A stretch of 64,000 nucleotides of DNA, from assembly GCA_963681505.1 (NCBI GenBank), contig OY811972.1:298796-362795 (forward strand). Reading direction: 5' to 3'. A program made the position numbers and the translations under genes. Below, in pieces: positions 46,827-58,345 of the stretch; positions within the stretch are counted from its first letter, which is position 1; every line of letters begins with the position of its first letter. Below the pieces are notes generated by a model. It saw nothing but the letters and a program-made list of their open reading frames with translations, did not search any database and was not told the DNA's origin. The DNA is from Eunapius fragilis (taxonomy: Eukaryota; Porifera; Demospongiae; Spongillida; Spongillidae).

Positions 46827-49754
46827 GGACCGGTAATGTTGAAGTGATGGCCCCTCAGGGTGTTCGTTTTTTTCCCCAGGACCATCAAGAAACTCAATTC
46901 CTGTCGCTATGTGCTTCCACCAAACACCATGTCCTGGGAGTAGAAAATCACATATTCGCTCCAGGTGGGCTTGAAATAGTAGGCTGTGGCTGTCTATGTA
47001 TGTTGATGTAAAAGTTGTATTGCCTGGGTGTTGCCAAGTGCTTGCAAGTTTACTCACTTCACTTTCTTGTGTCTTTGTAACATCACGCATCAACCCATTC
47101 ACTCCTTTTTCTGCTTGAATTCGAATGACTGCATTATCAATGACATGTTGTGGGTGTCTGTTTGATGTTTGTTGACTAATAGAATTTATTTGATTGAATG
47201 TTCTCTCTTGGTGTTCTGTATTTAGAGATCGTAAGTTGATGATACGGTACAGTTGAGTACTGTGGCACGTGATGGAATGAAAGTAGGTGCCAAACATTTT
47301 ACGTTGTGATATAGACTTTGGATTGCTGAATAAGGTTACACATAGCCTGCCATGTAAAAATGTGATGTTGTGAAGTCGAAGTATGTTGCGTTGTGTTCGC
47401 ATGTTGTCTTGGCTGTACATGATTTCACAAATCTCTACAGCTGTGTCAACAAGAGTCTTTATGTCAGCTTCAACATGCACATCTGCTTTACGGAAAGCCT
47501 GGCTTACAAGAATTGCTGCCTTTCTGTAATCAACACACCTCAATGTACTTTTTCCCAGTACAGACTTCTTGATTACAGCCAATTCTTCATATGCTTTTCC
47601 AACAACATGATAAGGCAGCTCTTCTAGCAAATTGCTCATGTGACCTTTAAAGTCATGTAGGGGCTCAACTCCTGACACTTCATAGTCCCCTAAGTTTAGA
47701 CATTCCAATGCAGTGTCAGGACAGGGTTGCAGGAGTGCTGGAAAATTAGCAATTCCTTTGCAAAGATTAGCTAAATCACTCTCTAGCTCTGGTTTTAGCT
47801 TTCCATTCACCTCCATGCCTCGAAATTTCAATTCTTTCCTTAACTGCACCACACTTAACTTTTCTAATGGCTTTTGTTTCTGCTCTTTCCACATGCATCC
47901 AGATAGCAGGAATGATTGCCTTTGAGCCAGGGAAACATCATCTGCCTTGAAGCAAAACGCAAGGTCATCAAACTGTGAAGCAGGTGTGTGACACATTGTA
48001 CAGGGATGATTTCCCCCAATTTTATTTCCAGTTTCATATTGTTGTGCTGGATTGTCACCATGAAAAATCCGAATAACATCATATATCCGTTTTCCATTAG
48101 GTGCGCACAAAGGTTTTGCATTCCGAATCTGGTCCAAACGATGCTCATTGAATAGGGCTTTTCATGTTCTGACGACCCAGACATACCCAATATATGAACC
48201 TCAGGCTCTTCTACTATTGTTGGTATGTCCATGTTGCTCCCCACCTCCTCAGAAGTTAAGTAGAATGCTGGGTCATATATGGCAGCTATCATAACTAGTA
48301 AATGACTATGCCCAGCAATGCTTGAATGATCATGCCAAATTTTGAAGTGTCTTGTGCTCATGTGTTTGATGGCTAGCAACTGACTTTGTTCTGTGTCATT
48401 TGTCTCGTTATGTTCACCAATACTGCAAAGATAGGTTATTAATTCCTCATTTGAAAGGTTCTCTATGTCTACCTTACATATACGCACAATACCCATACTT
48501 ATGTGTCGTTGTAAAATTCGCTCGCGAATTTCATCCAAGGGAATTAGACGAGCATGTACGGTTGCTTGATGCTGTTCTATTTCATTCGTTGTCCTGTTCA
48601 CATGAAAGCATTCAAACTGTTTTGGCTCTATTGCTATACCTTCCATGTACTGTCCACTGTTTACCCTTTCCTGAAGAATTTGCTTTTTTACCCTCACAGT
48701 TGGAAGAGTTGGCTGGGATATCTCGCCTCCAGGGAGCTTTAACCTCTTCCTCCTTGCAATTTTACCTCTCTGTCGCTTCTGTGCCACTGCAATGCCATGA
48801 CCAGAAAGGAACTCTTTAATCACCTGACCTCTGTTGTGGCAGGTAAGCCCATACTTGTTACCAACTTCACTCCAGTTAATGTGCTGATCTGGTGACCAAT
48901 GGTTCGCCTCCTGTAGAAGTGCCTCTTTGTCAATAGCAAGATTTTCAGTTGTTACACCATGCCTTCTCTCAATTATACCTTTGGTGGTTGTTCGCAGCAA
49001 TGCTTCCTCTCTTGTTTCAAAGGATTGGCTTAACCTCATCTTATTGTACTTAGACCAACTCATTCTGTTTCCTATCACCATGTCAATGTCATCCTTTTTG
49101 TACTGTGCTTCCAGTTTATCATTTACCTTTTTCATTGTCGTTCTGTACTTCATTTTTAACATCACTTGACGTTCCTTTCTTTTCTCCTCAATTTCAGAGT
49201 CTGCCCCATCATTTTGCTTGGAAGTGTCACATTCTATAAATGTGGATGAAGCCTCCTCTCCAGGTAGGTATGTTGGTTTTGTAGGATATATACGTTGGAG
49301 GTTGCCATACTTGTTGTAGCACTCTGCACAGTTGGATAGTGTGTGGTTAGATTTCTCCTTCTGAGTAAGCTGTTTCCAATTTGCTATGCAAAATGAGGTT
49401 TGGTATTTTTTTCTTTCCCTCAGCTGGCCTCCATTTCCCTGCGAACTGCTGTATTACGATGTCAGCAGTTCGCACAAACTTTGATTCCTTCCAATGGTGA
49501 CTACATTCAAACATACCATCTGTTACCCCAAAGTTTGGAACATCTCCAAATAGCTGTCTGAATTCTGTAACAATGTTGTTGTTACTAGGTCTTTTCCCCA
49601 GGGGAGTTAGCTCACGGATTGCTGTTCTTGCAAAGCCACAGTTGAATTGAAGGCAAACTGGTGAATGCATTGCTTTGATCTGTTGATTAGATAAAGTTAC
49701 AATTTTCATGTTATTAAGGTTCTTATGTGTAAACAGAAGCCATTGGCTTTTCAT
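46827..49754 (-). CDS. Large conserved uncharacterised protein, probably transposon-derived, frameshifted
   Basis: Three frames continue one protein of about 960 residues from an ATG at 49754: 49350-49754, about 48160-49390, and 46827-48175. Marks along it: 'TLSNCAECYNKYGNLQRIYP', a lysine-rich coiled stretch, 'FKIWHDHSSIAGHSHLLVMI' with 'IYDPAFYLTSEE', 'VIRIFHGDNPAQQYE', a zinc-type 'CTMCHTPASQFDDLAF', a SAP-like helix pair 'LSVVQLRKELKFRGM', and 'VEPLHDFKGHMSNLLEELP'. I recall similar uncharacterised proteins in many copies in cnidarian and mollusc genomes; I know no established function. Two single-base shifts (in the A7 run near 49415 and in AAAA near 48170) break it. The C-terminus ends at the MITE B border. 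Confidence 0.55.
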
Positions 49755-49979
49755 AGCCCTACATTAAGCTAATTCATATATGTGGTGTAGTGTTCATTGC
49801 ACAAGGTTATGAAATTATTGTACACTGTATGTCATGTGGTTATTTTTGTTTTAATTCGATCCTGTACATAGATTTCAATGACAGTGGAACCTGAAACTCA
49901 ACATCTGCGTAGATCTGTGTGATCGGTGTACATTAGCCAGTTGAAATTGTATTGTATAGTTTATTTCTTAATAATCGAA

Positions 49980-50012
<33 letters not shown>

Positions 50013-50884
50013 CGCGCGCGCGTGTATTGGGCATCATTATGATTATCTATATTCAAAACTTACCCTCCGACAAACTCTTTTTCTTGCACAACTAAATGAT
50101 CGAGTGTGTGGTACACCTGCCGCGAAGTAAAATTTTACCGCGAAATTATTATCACGTGAACCAGTCAAAGTGGCCGCATAGAACCTAGGAATAAAGGTTT
50201 ATAGGCTTTGCCGGAGGTTGTTCCAAAGGGTTTGTGTACTTTTGAATGGTTGAATCTATTCGTTGAACTGTGAAAAAAGTTTTTGTCGTCAGGGGGTGGA
50301 ACGAATAACTACGCTAAGTATACAAGCTAAAAGAAACGGCGATAATCACTATACTGGGTACAACGTTTACTATTTTGTCATATCCGTGTTAGTAGATTCT
50401 CTAAATCCCAATCGATAGAAACAGTATAGATAGCTGTGGCTTTGTTTTGGACCACAAGTTGTTAAACAAGGCGTACGTTAAGTTTACCGGCAAAAGCATG
50501 CGAGGTAGCCGCCCGCGTACAGGCGTATTGTTAACTCAAAACGATATACACACTCTGGCAAAAAAAAAAACACATACACAATGTACAATCAGTTCACTAT
50601 CATTGGTGAAAAAATGGTCTTGAATGCTGCTACCTGTGGGAAATAGTAAGAGCTTAAAGGCAATCAACTCAATAAGGGCAATTCAAATCAATTATTGCCG
50701 TGTTACCCATGCCTTAATCTACCTGAGATGGGATGTGCAGACTGTCTGTCCATTAATGTTGTCTGTAATGTCACTATAAATAGGGACCATTGATTTGTAT
50801 TTTTGGTGTGTGTTTTTATTATATTGTGTCGCTGGCTGTCAGTGCCAACGGGTTGCGAGCGTTCTTCACACTATGATGCCTTAC
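49755..50884. other. Gene-free stretch
   Basis: Contains the GT/GC tract (49981-50025) and unique sequence. It probably includes the 3' end of the integrase/Ulp1 gene, since that gene's last recognised exon ends in a donor at 50885, but I could not place a further exon. Confidence 0.5.
49981..50025. repeat. (GT)n(GC)n alternating purine-pyrimidine tract
   Basis: About 12 GT dinucleotides run into about nine GC dinucleotides with no interruption, a sequence type prone to Z-DNA. Confidence 0.92.
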
Positions 50885-53604
50885 ACATATATCCAATGAG
50901 AATTATCAATGTTGATTGGAAAGAGCAGTTTATTGTACGAGAATAGTTTAATCTGTTGCATATGATCAATGACATTACAGTAATGATGAAGTTCTTATTA
51001 CCTTCTTCAACCATTCAAATGTCTTCCTAGTCTTATGCGTCAAAAGTTTGGTGTAAAAATGAGTACTATGAGCATATGTCTAATGCACAAAAATGTATAA
51101 TATACAAAATATACATGTATATCATACTTCAGAACCACTGCATCGGACTTTCATAAACGTATTAATTATCTGCCAAAAGATGATAAATACAATATAGTGT
51201 GTAATTAATGCTTTGTACCTCATCATTCAACCATTGCCCAGATTCAAGAAGCATCTTCAATGATTCCAAGTGTACATGTATTTGGCTATTGATGATGTCC
51301 AATGATCCATTTAGAAATGATTGCACCTTAATTAAGAAAATAAAATTTAAATTATTGTTACACCAAACAATATCCAAACCATTTGAAGTTCTTCACTATT
51401 CAGTTTCCAAAACTTAATAGGTGTACATTTACTCTTCTCATTATCAACAGCAACTACTTTTGTGTATACATCTTCAACGTCAGAGCTTTCTCCTGTATGG
51501 AACACTATAAATACAGCTTCAGTTTTATCCAAAATGTACTTTGATGCTTTATCAAATGTCAACTTTACAGGTGCCGCCTTGATAGAGTCAAACAAGATAC
51601 CATGATCCTTATGGATATGCATAGCTGTATAATGATTATGCAAATTCACAATTAAAAGTTTAGCAAACTGTTGGACAGGGTCTTTATGAAGACTTTGTGA
51701 CTTTGTTGTAGCATGTTGGATAAAAAGTATCGATCCTTCAAAAAATCGTGTCTTATTCTAATCATTTCTACATGCTTTTGTTGTGCATCAACCTCTAGTA
51801 CCTCAAAAAAGTAGTCTCCGAATGGACTTCTTGTAGGCGAAAATGGTCCAGTAAGATCAATTTCCCCTTTGTGAATGCTTGCAATGAACAGCTTATCAGC
51901 AACAATGTCCAAGTCTTCTACAGTAACAATCTCTCTACCCACAGAATTATTGATAGCACAGACACCACAAAGATGCACCTTGTGATTGGAAAAAGGCATT
52001 ATCAGTCAGGCAACAGATCAGTAATTGATTTGCACCACTTAAAGGATTGCCAATAACGTCCACAATATATGTCACATATTTTTGAAATACAGCTTTTTGA
52101 TCTTTGCTTATACTTTTATACACTTCAGGGCTACTGAACTTCTGTAGAAGCAAATTAAGGAAATAAATATCCTCTTTTTGCAAGGATGACACACCGTTAA
52201 GATGGCGTTGTGCACTCTTAATGGCACTAGATACATCCAGAGGCATTTCAGTGTTAGCTGCTGTGCATGCCATTTCAGTTTCACAGCTCTTTAACTTCCC
52301 ATCAACATCTACATTAACTTTCGCCACTATTGAGGGGCACTCCTTGACTGCAGCAACAATGTTTGTTTCATCTACATATTGGCCCCCTAATTTAGATACA
52401 GACACAACTAGTGAATTATCCTCTTTAGCCAGAAAACCAGACTTTAGTCCTATTGAAATAAACCATGACTTGCAGCATGTGTGAAGGCACTCTCCGTGCT
52501 CTAAGCACTCTACGCATGAATGACAGAGTGGAATTCTACTGCAGTTAGCTGCATCTAAGAGAACTGAAGGACATTGAGATCCCACATGTACACACCACTA
52601 AGATAGTAGTGGTGGCGATTTTTGTGAAGCACAAATTGCAAGTATTCACAATATTTCTGGAGCTTAATAACAAAATCTTCATCACATGAAATCAAGGAAA
52701 GAAATTCACAGTCATGTGAAAGTAATTGCAAAGTTAAAAGGTCATCAGGATCATTTGTATTGATGAAAGAAATTGCTACATCACTAAGTATCATGTCAAG
52801 GTCAATATCGTGAGCAATGCATGGAGTAAACAACATCTTGTGCATTAATTGTTCTGGCTCTAAATGTACCACTAAGCTCTCTGACCCTTTCAACAATTTT
52901 CCTCAATGTCAAGTTGCTTTTGAGTTGAGTGGTGTTTTTGCAAGTTGGTGCATTTATTACTACATATGGGACAATTTCTCCAGCATATAGTACAATAGAA
53001 TTGTTCTGTCCATAGGACACTAGGTACACATCCTTGCAAACTCGTTTAGTAATAGAACCAACTACATTTAATGTTGTAACTAAACCTTGGTGATTAGGGT
53101 TCTTGATAAGAACACTATCACTAACAGAGAAGGTAGGAATTTTCATTCTTTTGCTATGAGCACGCTTATTCTTGAAAATACATTTTTCAGTTTCCTCTTT
53201 TAATTAATTTTATCTGTTCATTATATTCTCCACATCTTTCAGCAAATGCTGAATCAAGTACAACCATTTTTGTATCATTCACTGAGATCTAGTGTGTTGC
53301 TATCATCTTCTGTGTCATCTGTTATCTGAACCAGAAAATCTTCTTCAAGGAACCCTTTGCATTGAATCTTTTGAACCTCACAGCTCAAGTGGTCCATCAT
53401 TCTTCCAAAGAATACAGAATAAGGTGTATTCTTAATAGTGTGGTGCCATGTGTGGTTAATAAAATGAGCAACAGGCTTTAATAGTGATGGCCAAACATCA
53501 GCCCTTCTGTCCTCATCAAATTTTAAAAGAAACTTGCTGAGGCTTTGGGAGAAGAGGTGCCACATGCTGACGGAAGAAGAAAGGCAGCTGTGGGGAGATA
53601 TCAA
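50885..53604 (-). CDS. Ginger-like integrase with C-terminal Ulp1 protease, intron-rich, partly broken
   Basis: The 5' part gives the end of an integrase core ('AHFINHTWHHTIKNTPYSVF' then FGR), a SH3/GPY-type block ('FSVSDSVLIKNPNHQGLV') and, after several frames, a Cys-rich cluster ('RIPLCHSCVECLEHGECLHT'). The 3' part splices cleanly: exons 51219-51326, 51128-51169, 51002-51079 and 50885-50952 join through introns of 48-49 bp to give 'LLESGQWLNDEIINTFM' and 'LLFPINIDNSHWIYV', the opening and the His-Trp motif of Ulp1 (C48) cysteine proteases. Further introns are 51327-51379, 51625-51701 and 52539-52591. Single-base shifts near 53275, 53190 and 52900 are not explained by introns. The catalytic Cys exon and the integrase N-terminus are not found. 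Ginger elements with Ulp1 or OTU domains are known. Confidence 0.7.
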
Positions 53605-53821
53605 ACCTACAATGATGTCGGAAGAGGAGAGCGACGACCAGAACGACCAGACTCTAAAACGTCGCCGTCCGTCGTGGCGTTCTTAATTGATTGACGCGTT
53701 GGATGAGAGAATCGAAGGAAGCAACTCGAAGCACCACCTAAAGAAACTGCGAGTTGAAGGACCGCTCATCGACGCACCCGCTCCCCCAACTGCCCAACCC
53801 TGGATGATTCGAGAAGCTTGA
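53564..53821 (+). pseudogene. C-terminal tail of an unplaced transposon protein
   Basis: The frame reads 'MLTEEERQLWGDIKPTMMSE', an acidic stretch, 'KRRRPSWRS', an in-frame TAA at 53684, then 'LIDALDERIEGSNSKHHLKK' and a TGA. Similar 'D-I-K-P-x-M-M-S-E-E ... P-x-W-R-S' tails end several invertebrate transposon proteins. It is oriented against the integrase gene and probably truncated that gene's 5' end. Confidence 0.45.
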
Positions 53822-55570
53822 ACGCATTTTTATGTTTGACCTTTGCTGTTTAAATGATTGTAATTATAATTATAATTTTAATTTGATCATACGTACACAA
53901 ATAGAAACAAGCTAGTATACAGTGAACATATTCGGAAGACGTATCCAACTGATGTAACGGAGTACGGTATACGGTGAGGTGCGCGGAGACGCAAATTAAC
54001 AAACGATAATCAGCGCACGTGATACCATCGCGTATACGCAAAATATACGACATGCGATTCTGGTTCTATCCGCAAAATATACCAATATGTGACGTATAGC
54101 ATGTGTATATTCATGTATATATTTAACATATACGCAGAATATACACTATCGTTTATCCAACTTGTAGCACAGTGATGGCTCTAATTAGGCAAATCATAAT
54201 TATGTAAAAATATTGAGATTATGATAAACCATTAAATAATGAAGTTCAAATATTTGAAAATCAAGTTAATCAAGGCCCTCTGAAATTATTCAATATTCAA
54301 GTTAGTGCATTGTAATACTTGAATTTAAACTTTTTAAATTAGCCTATGTTACATTATCAAGTTAAAATTAATATATTCAAGCTACTAATTTCAATAAAGA
54401 AAATCATCTTTTTGTTTAATAACTTGTTAAGCTAATTAATTTTGCTTATAACCAGTAATTAACACTCATTTCAAAATCAGAAAAACATAAATAAAAAACT
54501 GATTTCAAATAACTACTTCCAATAGTGAGTTATGAAACTGCAAAGTCTCTTGATTGTGTGAAGGTCATCAAGTTTGATTTGTTGATTTGAATTTTTTAAT
54601 ACTAATTGAAAAATTAAGTCATAGTTTGGTTTTAGAATTTATTGCCTACTAGAAAATGATAATGCATATCAATATTATATAGTTCAAGTTATTTAACAAT
54701 ATTTAGTTCATTAATATTGAACGCACTTAAAAATTTGTTTGCACTGGTATAATTTGCCCAAACAGTGCAATACATATCTTTATAATAAGATTAATAACTA
54801 TTAATAATACAGTTATAACCATTCGAACATGGTCGGTTCATTTTGGGACACCCTGTATAGAGCCCAGTAGAAGATTGCATAGAAACAAGGGAACGTGGCC
54901 ATGAGTGTCACAGGCTTTCTCTTTTTTTGCTGGTCTGTATATTTATTTTCGAACTCTTCCAAGTCGAAACTTTGACCCACCCATGCCTGATCTCTGCTGC
55001 AACAAAAGAAATTTGTATTGGAATATGCATAGGTGTCGAACTAGTCCTTATTTTATCACTGACCTAACAAAATCAAGTTTATATCGCGATTAAATCTTTA
55101 TTTTGCGAAACGCGATATATCAGCGATTAATATTTGTTCATTTTGCGGCGATTTTCACCATACATGTTTACGAGAATCAGCACAGTTATACGGCCAAATA
55201 CGGGTAAATGTTAAAAGAAAAGGGTTAAATCAAGGATGCCGGTAGATGGTAAATGGTAATATGAACGTCATGAACTATATATCCCTTAAGTTTTTATTTT
55301 GCCAAAAAGATGCACCTACATAGCCTTTCCGGGGATGCGTCTATAAAGAGAAGTGAGCTAAAAGCACCAAAACCGCTAAATCCATTCAAGAATGTACGGT
55401 TTTGTTTTTTGACTCTAGCTTCTACATGTATTGAGTACCTGCTTACTCGTCTGGCAAGTTATAGTCAAATAAATTGTTAATTTGGTAGGGCAGTTTTTTG
55501 GCTGACAGTATCTGCTCAGCTACAAACACGGTGTAGCTGAGAGGCATTTATTCGCAAACACTCTGTATAT
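53822..55570. other. AT-rich gene-free stretch
   Basis: Contains repeated CGCAAAATATAC motifs (54030-54150), very AT-rich sequence (54180-54800), and unique sequence. No frame can be supported. Confidence 0.5.
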
Positions 55571-56083
55571 GGAACAGTCTCCGCGAAAAGAGATTAAAAT
55601 AAAATGTTATAAAATTTCCTTGCATTTGAATCACTATAGCGTCCGAACCGTTAAAGCTATCGATTTCCTATTTTCAACACTTCATACTATACCATTTCTC
55701 TATGGTAAAGTATTTTTAGGGGTCTTGCATGTGCTCTATACCAGTATTGCAACGTTCAATACCCCACCGGGTTCAAAATCACCATAACTTTCTGTAGGAA
55801 TAATCAAATCGCTTCAAATTCGGTTTGTAGGTAGAGAGGTCCTTTAACTATCGATTTGTTTTGTTCGTTAATTTTTATGCCATCCGTTACGGAGATACAG
55901 TTGAACAAACTACGTGCACATTTTCGCGCTCAATTCGCGCCAATGATTTGGACAAATAGCGTCCCGCTCGATGTATGGGGAGGCGGGAATTATAACATAC
56001 GCTATAGTGATTCTAAAGCAAGGAAATTTTATAACATTTTATTTTAATCTCTAAGGTCCCTCCCTTTTCGCGGAGACTGTCCC
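55571..56083. mobile_element. 513-bp TIR element
   Basis: GGAACAGTCTCCGCGAAAAG with a further 55 bp at the left is inverted at the right (ends CTTTTCGCGGAGACTGTCCC). TATA stands at both outer ends, fitting a TA target as in Tc1/mariner. The inside holds short frames only. Confidence 0.85.
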
Positions 56084-56752
56084 ATATAGTAATAGTATTG
56101 ATCTTTTTTTTTTTTTTTTCCCTAAACCTGACCCAGATTATACGTGACTCAGTTTAAATATTCATGTAGCACACAATAGAGAATTACAAACATTAATGAA
56201 GGATGTTCCATAGCAAGAGTTTCATTGAGATTCAGCTTTGGGCACTTCTCACAGTACAATCCTATAAAGGAACAGTGAAGAAAATCATGGCTTGAGGGAA
56301 TATATATCATTTTGCATTGCACATATAACACATCAAAACACTGCATTTCTATTTAGGAATTACTGGTTCTACGTGTAGGACGTGACTAAAGGTTAAACGA
56401 ACAGTTATCAATTTGAGTTATTTTTTATTTGAATACACAAGTTGTACCTTCAACCCATATGCCATTTAGTGGATATAGACTGCAATCACTTTCTAAAGCA
56501 ATGGCCCAAAGCCGTTGCCAGCAGTTATATTACTACTGAAGTCTGGTATTCTGTAGGTATTTGTTTATGGCTTTCTCCTGTTTGGTGTTTAGTAATTTAG
56601 ACCTCTGAAATCAAATATTACTGAGTTCTTTCCTTTCAAGCATCATGGTGATCTCATGAATCATGCTGCACAAACTAAGAATAACAACTCTACCAGTAAA
56701 CTTACCAACCCATGGCTCTATGAACTTATTCCTTTCCCTGAGAGGGTCTGCT
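56084..56752. other. Stretch downstream of the kinase-like gene
   Basis: A T-run at 56105-56120, then unique AT-rich sequence. It probably includes the kinase gene's 3' UTR. No other gene seen. Confidence 0.45.
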
Positions 56753-58345
56753 TCAACTTATAGAGGTCATTAATTGTATGATCGATGTCATAGCTGCTGA
56801 TGTATCATCCATGCTTTCGCGACAGAGAGTGTAAAAAGATATGAGGAAGTCTTTACACTGAGTGTGGGTGTGTGATTTAATTACATCTCTCATTGTCTGT
56901 TGGGTATTGAAATAAGAGAGCTTGGCTTGAAGAGCATTGAGCTGTGTACGGTGTACATCCCATGGGAAACGTCGCTTACATGCAGTCATACGATCTGATA
57001 TGGCAGCAAACCATAACAGTACATAAAAGAGATTTTCATAGTCTAACATATAATCAGCCTTGATTGAAGACTTTTCTGCAATACATGTATACCAACGATG
57101 TGAACAATATGGAAGAGTTCCAAAGAACGCATCAAAAACAGTAGAAGGTCCAATTTTTCTGGAGAGTCCATAATCATTTAGTATACACTTACATGTTGTA
57201 TTTTCATCGTACAGGAGAATGTTTGAAGGTGAGACATCACCATGCAAAATATTGTTATGATGCAAAAACTGAAAAGCAGACAATACACTTTTAACCACCA
57301 GACAAAATGTAGAAAAACTATACTTTTCTAACTCCAGAGTTGATGGCGCAAAAGGAGTCTTCAATAAATACCCAACCTTGTCATCTTCATCTTCAAAGTG
57401 ATTGACAATTTGGGCTAATGCTTCACACTTACCTTTGCATAATGTGAGCACTGCAATTTCGCGGTCATACTGATTCTTATAGAGAGTGAGATTATAACAT
57501 TTCAAGATTTTGGATTCATCAACTACAAAAATTTCGGAAAATATCCCTTTGTAAAGATGAGACGTATTTGATTTTTCACATTTCAGTTGACGCAAAGTAG
57601 CTTTCTTAATTGGATAAACTATTAGAGGGTGATACCCTAATAATTCAGGTTCGGTACAGAGGAGACCTAGTAGAAGATAAAATCCTTCCCCAACTTCCAG
57701 TTGATGATTTGACCCTATACTGAGAAAGTTAAAATCAGTGGAACGAATGATTCTACCGTCATTAAAGAATTTATAAAAGGTGATCACATGTCCATCTGAA
57801 CGCATAATGTAAGCAAAATCCCTCCTCTGTATTTTAATTAATGCTATGACACGATCAACCAATTGAGTAATATTTACTTTGTGGTTGAGAGTATTTGGTC
57901 TTTTCAGTTCATTAATACAAACCAAATCATGGAACGTTACTTGAACTCCTGAATTAGCAGCGATAGAATTTTTTTTCACAAATGAGCAGTCTACTTTATA
58001 ATTTTTTGCAGCAGCATCATGCTTGCTTGTGTTACGAAACACATATAAAACATGTGTCGAGCTCTGACATACTAGTGGCATAATTGCATCAAAAAGCTCT
58101 TGCACCACAGCTTCTTTAGCACCTGTGCTGTTGATGGCTTGAAACTTAAATAACACGTTAGCAGATTTAGTGATACTCTCTTTAGCTTTATTATAATCTC
58201 CAGGAAGTTTAAAAACTTCTTTAAAAGTTACATCATCCACTGGTGCAGTATGAAATACTTCCACCCAATGCTCTTCTGCCTCTAAACTAGTCATAGGAAG
58301 TTCACATGATGGAGGTGAAGGATTGAGGTGCAGTGCATCTAACAA
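56753..58345 (-). CDS. PD-(D/E)XK nuclease-like domain fused to FunK1/Crinkler-type kinase, 530 aa
   Basis: One uninterrupted frame. Residues about 95-200 carry the pattern of a restriction-type nuclease: Asp in 'YKVDCSF' (D119), Glu-x-Lys in 'VCINELKRP' (E146, K148) and a helix with Q161, then 'RRDFAYIMRSDGHVITFYKF' as in FunK1 proteins. Residues about 260-470 are a kinase fold: 'SKILKCYN' (Lys282), 'YDREIAVL' (Glu296), the catalytic loop 'ILHGDVSPSNILL' (D370, N375), 'LNDYGLS' in place of DFG (D391), and 'LDYENLFYVLLWF', close to the FunK1 'D-x-E-S-L-F-Y-V-L-L-W'. The first in-frame ATG is residue 18 (58294). A CCAATTGTTAG acceptor just before 58340 suggests an upstream exon instead. There is no signal peptide or membrane segment. 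The molecular role is unknown. Confidence 0.72.
   Translation of the reverse strand: MLDALHLNPSPPSCELPMTSLEAEEHWVEVFHTAPVDDVTFKEVFKLPGDYNKAKESITKSANVLFKFQAINSTGAKEAVVQELFDAIMPLVCQSSTHVLYVFRNTSKHDAAAKNYKVDCSFVKKNSIAANSGVQVTFHDLVCINELKRPNTLNHKVNITQLVDRVIALIKIQRRDFAYIMRSDGHVITFYKFFNDGRIIRSTDFNFLSIGSNHQLEVGEGFYLLLGLLCTEPELLGYHPLIVYPIKKATLRQLKCEKSNTSHLYKGIFSEIFVVDESKILKCYNLTLYKNQYDREIAVLTLCKGKCEALAQIVNHFEDEDDKVGYLLKTPFAPSTLELEKYSFSTFCLVVKSVLSAFQFLHHNNILHGDVSPSNILLYDENTTCKCILNDYGLSRKIGPSTVFDAFFGTLPYCSHRWYTCIAEKSSIKADYMLDYENLFYVLLWFAAISDRMTACKRRFPWDVHRTQLNALQAKLSYFNTQQTMRDVIKSHTHTQCKDFLISFYTLCRESMDDTSAAMTSIIQLMTSIS

Noticed and set aside
48400..48819. Plus-strand frame of 139 codons
   Set aside because: Antisense of the large uncharacterised gene.
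52221..52484. Plus-strand frame within the integrase gene
   Set aside because: Antisense of the Cys-cluster exon.
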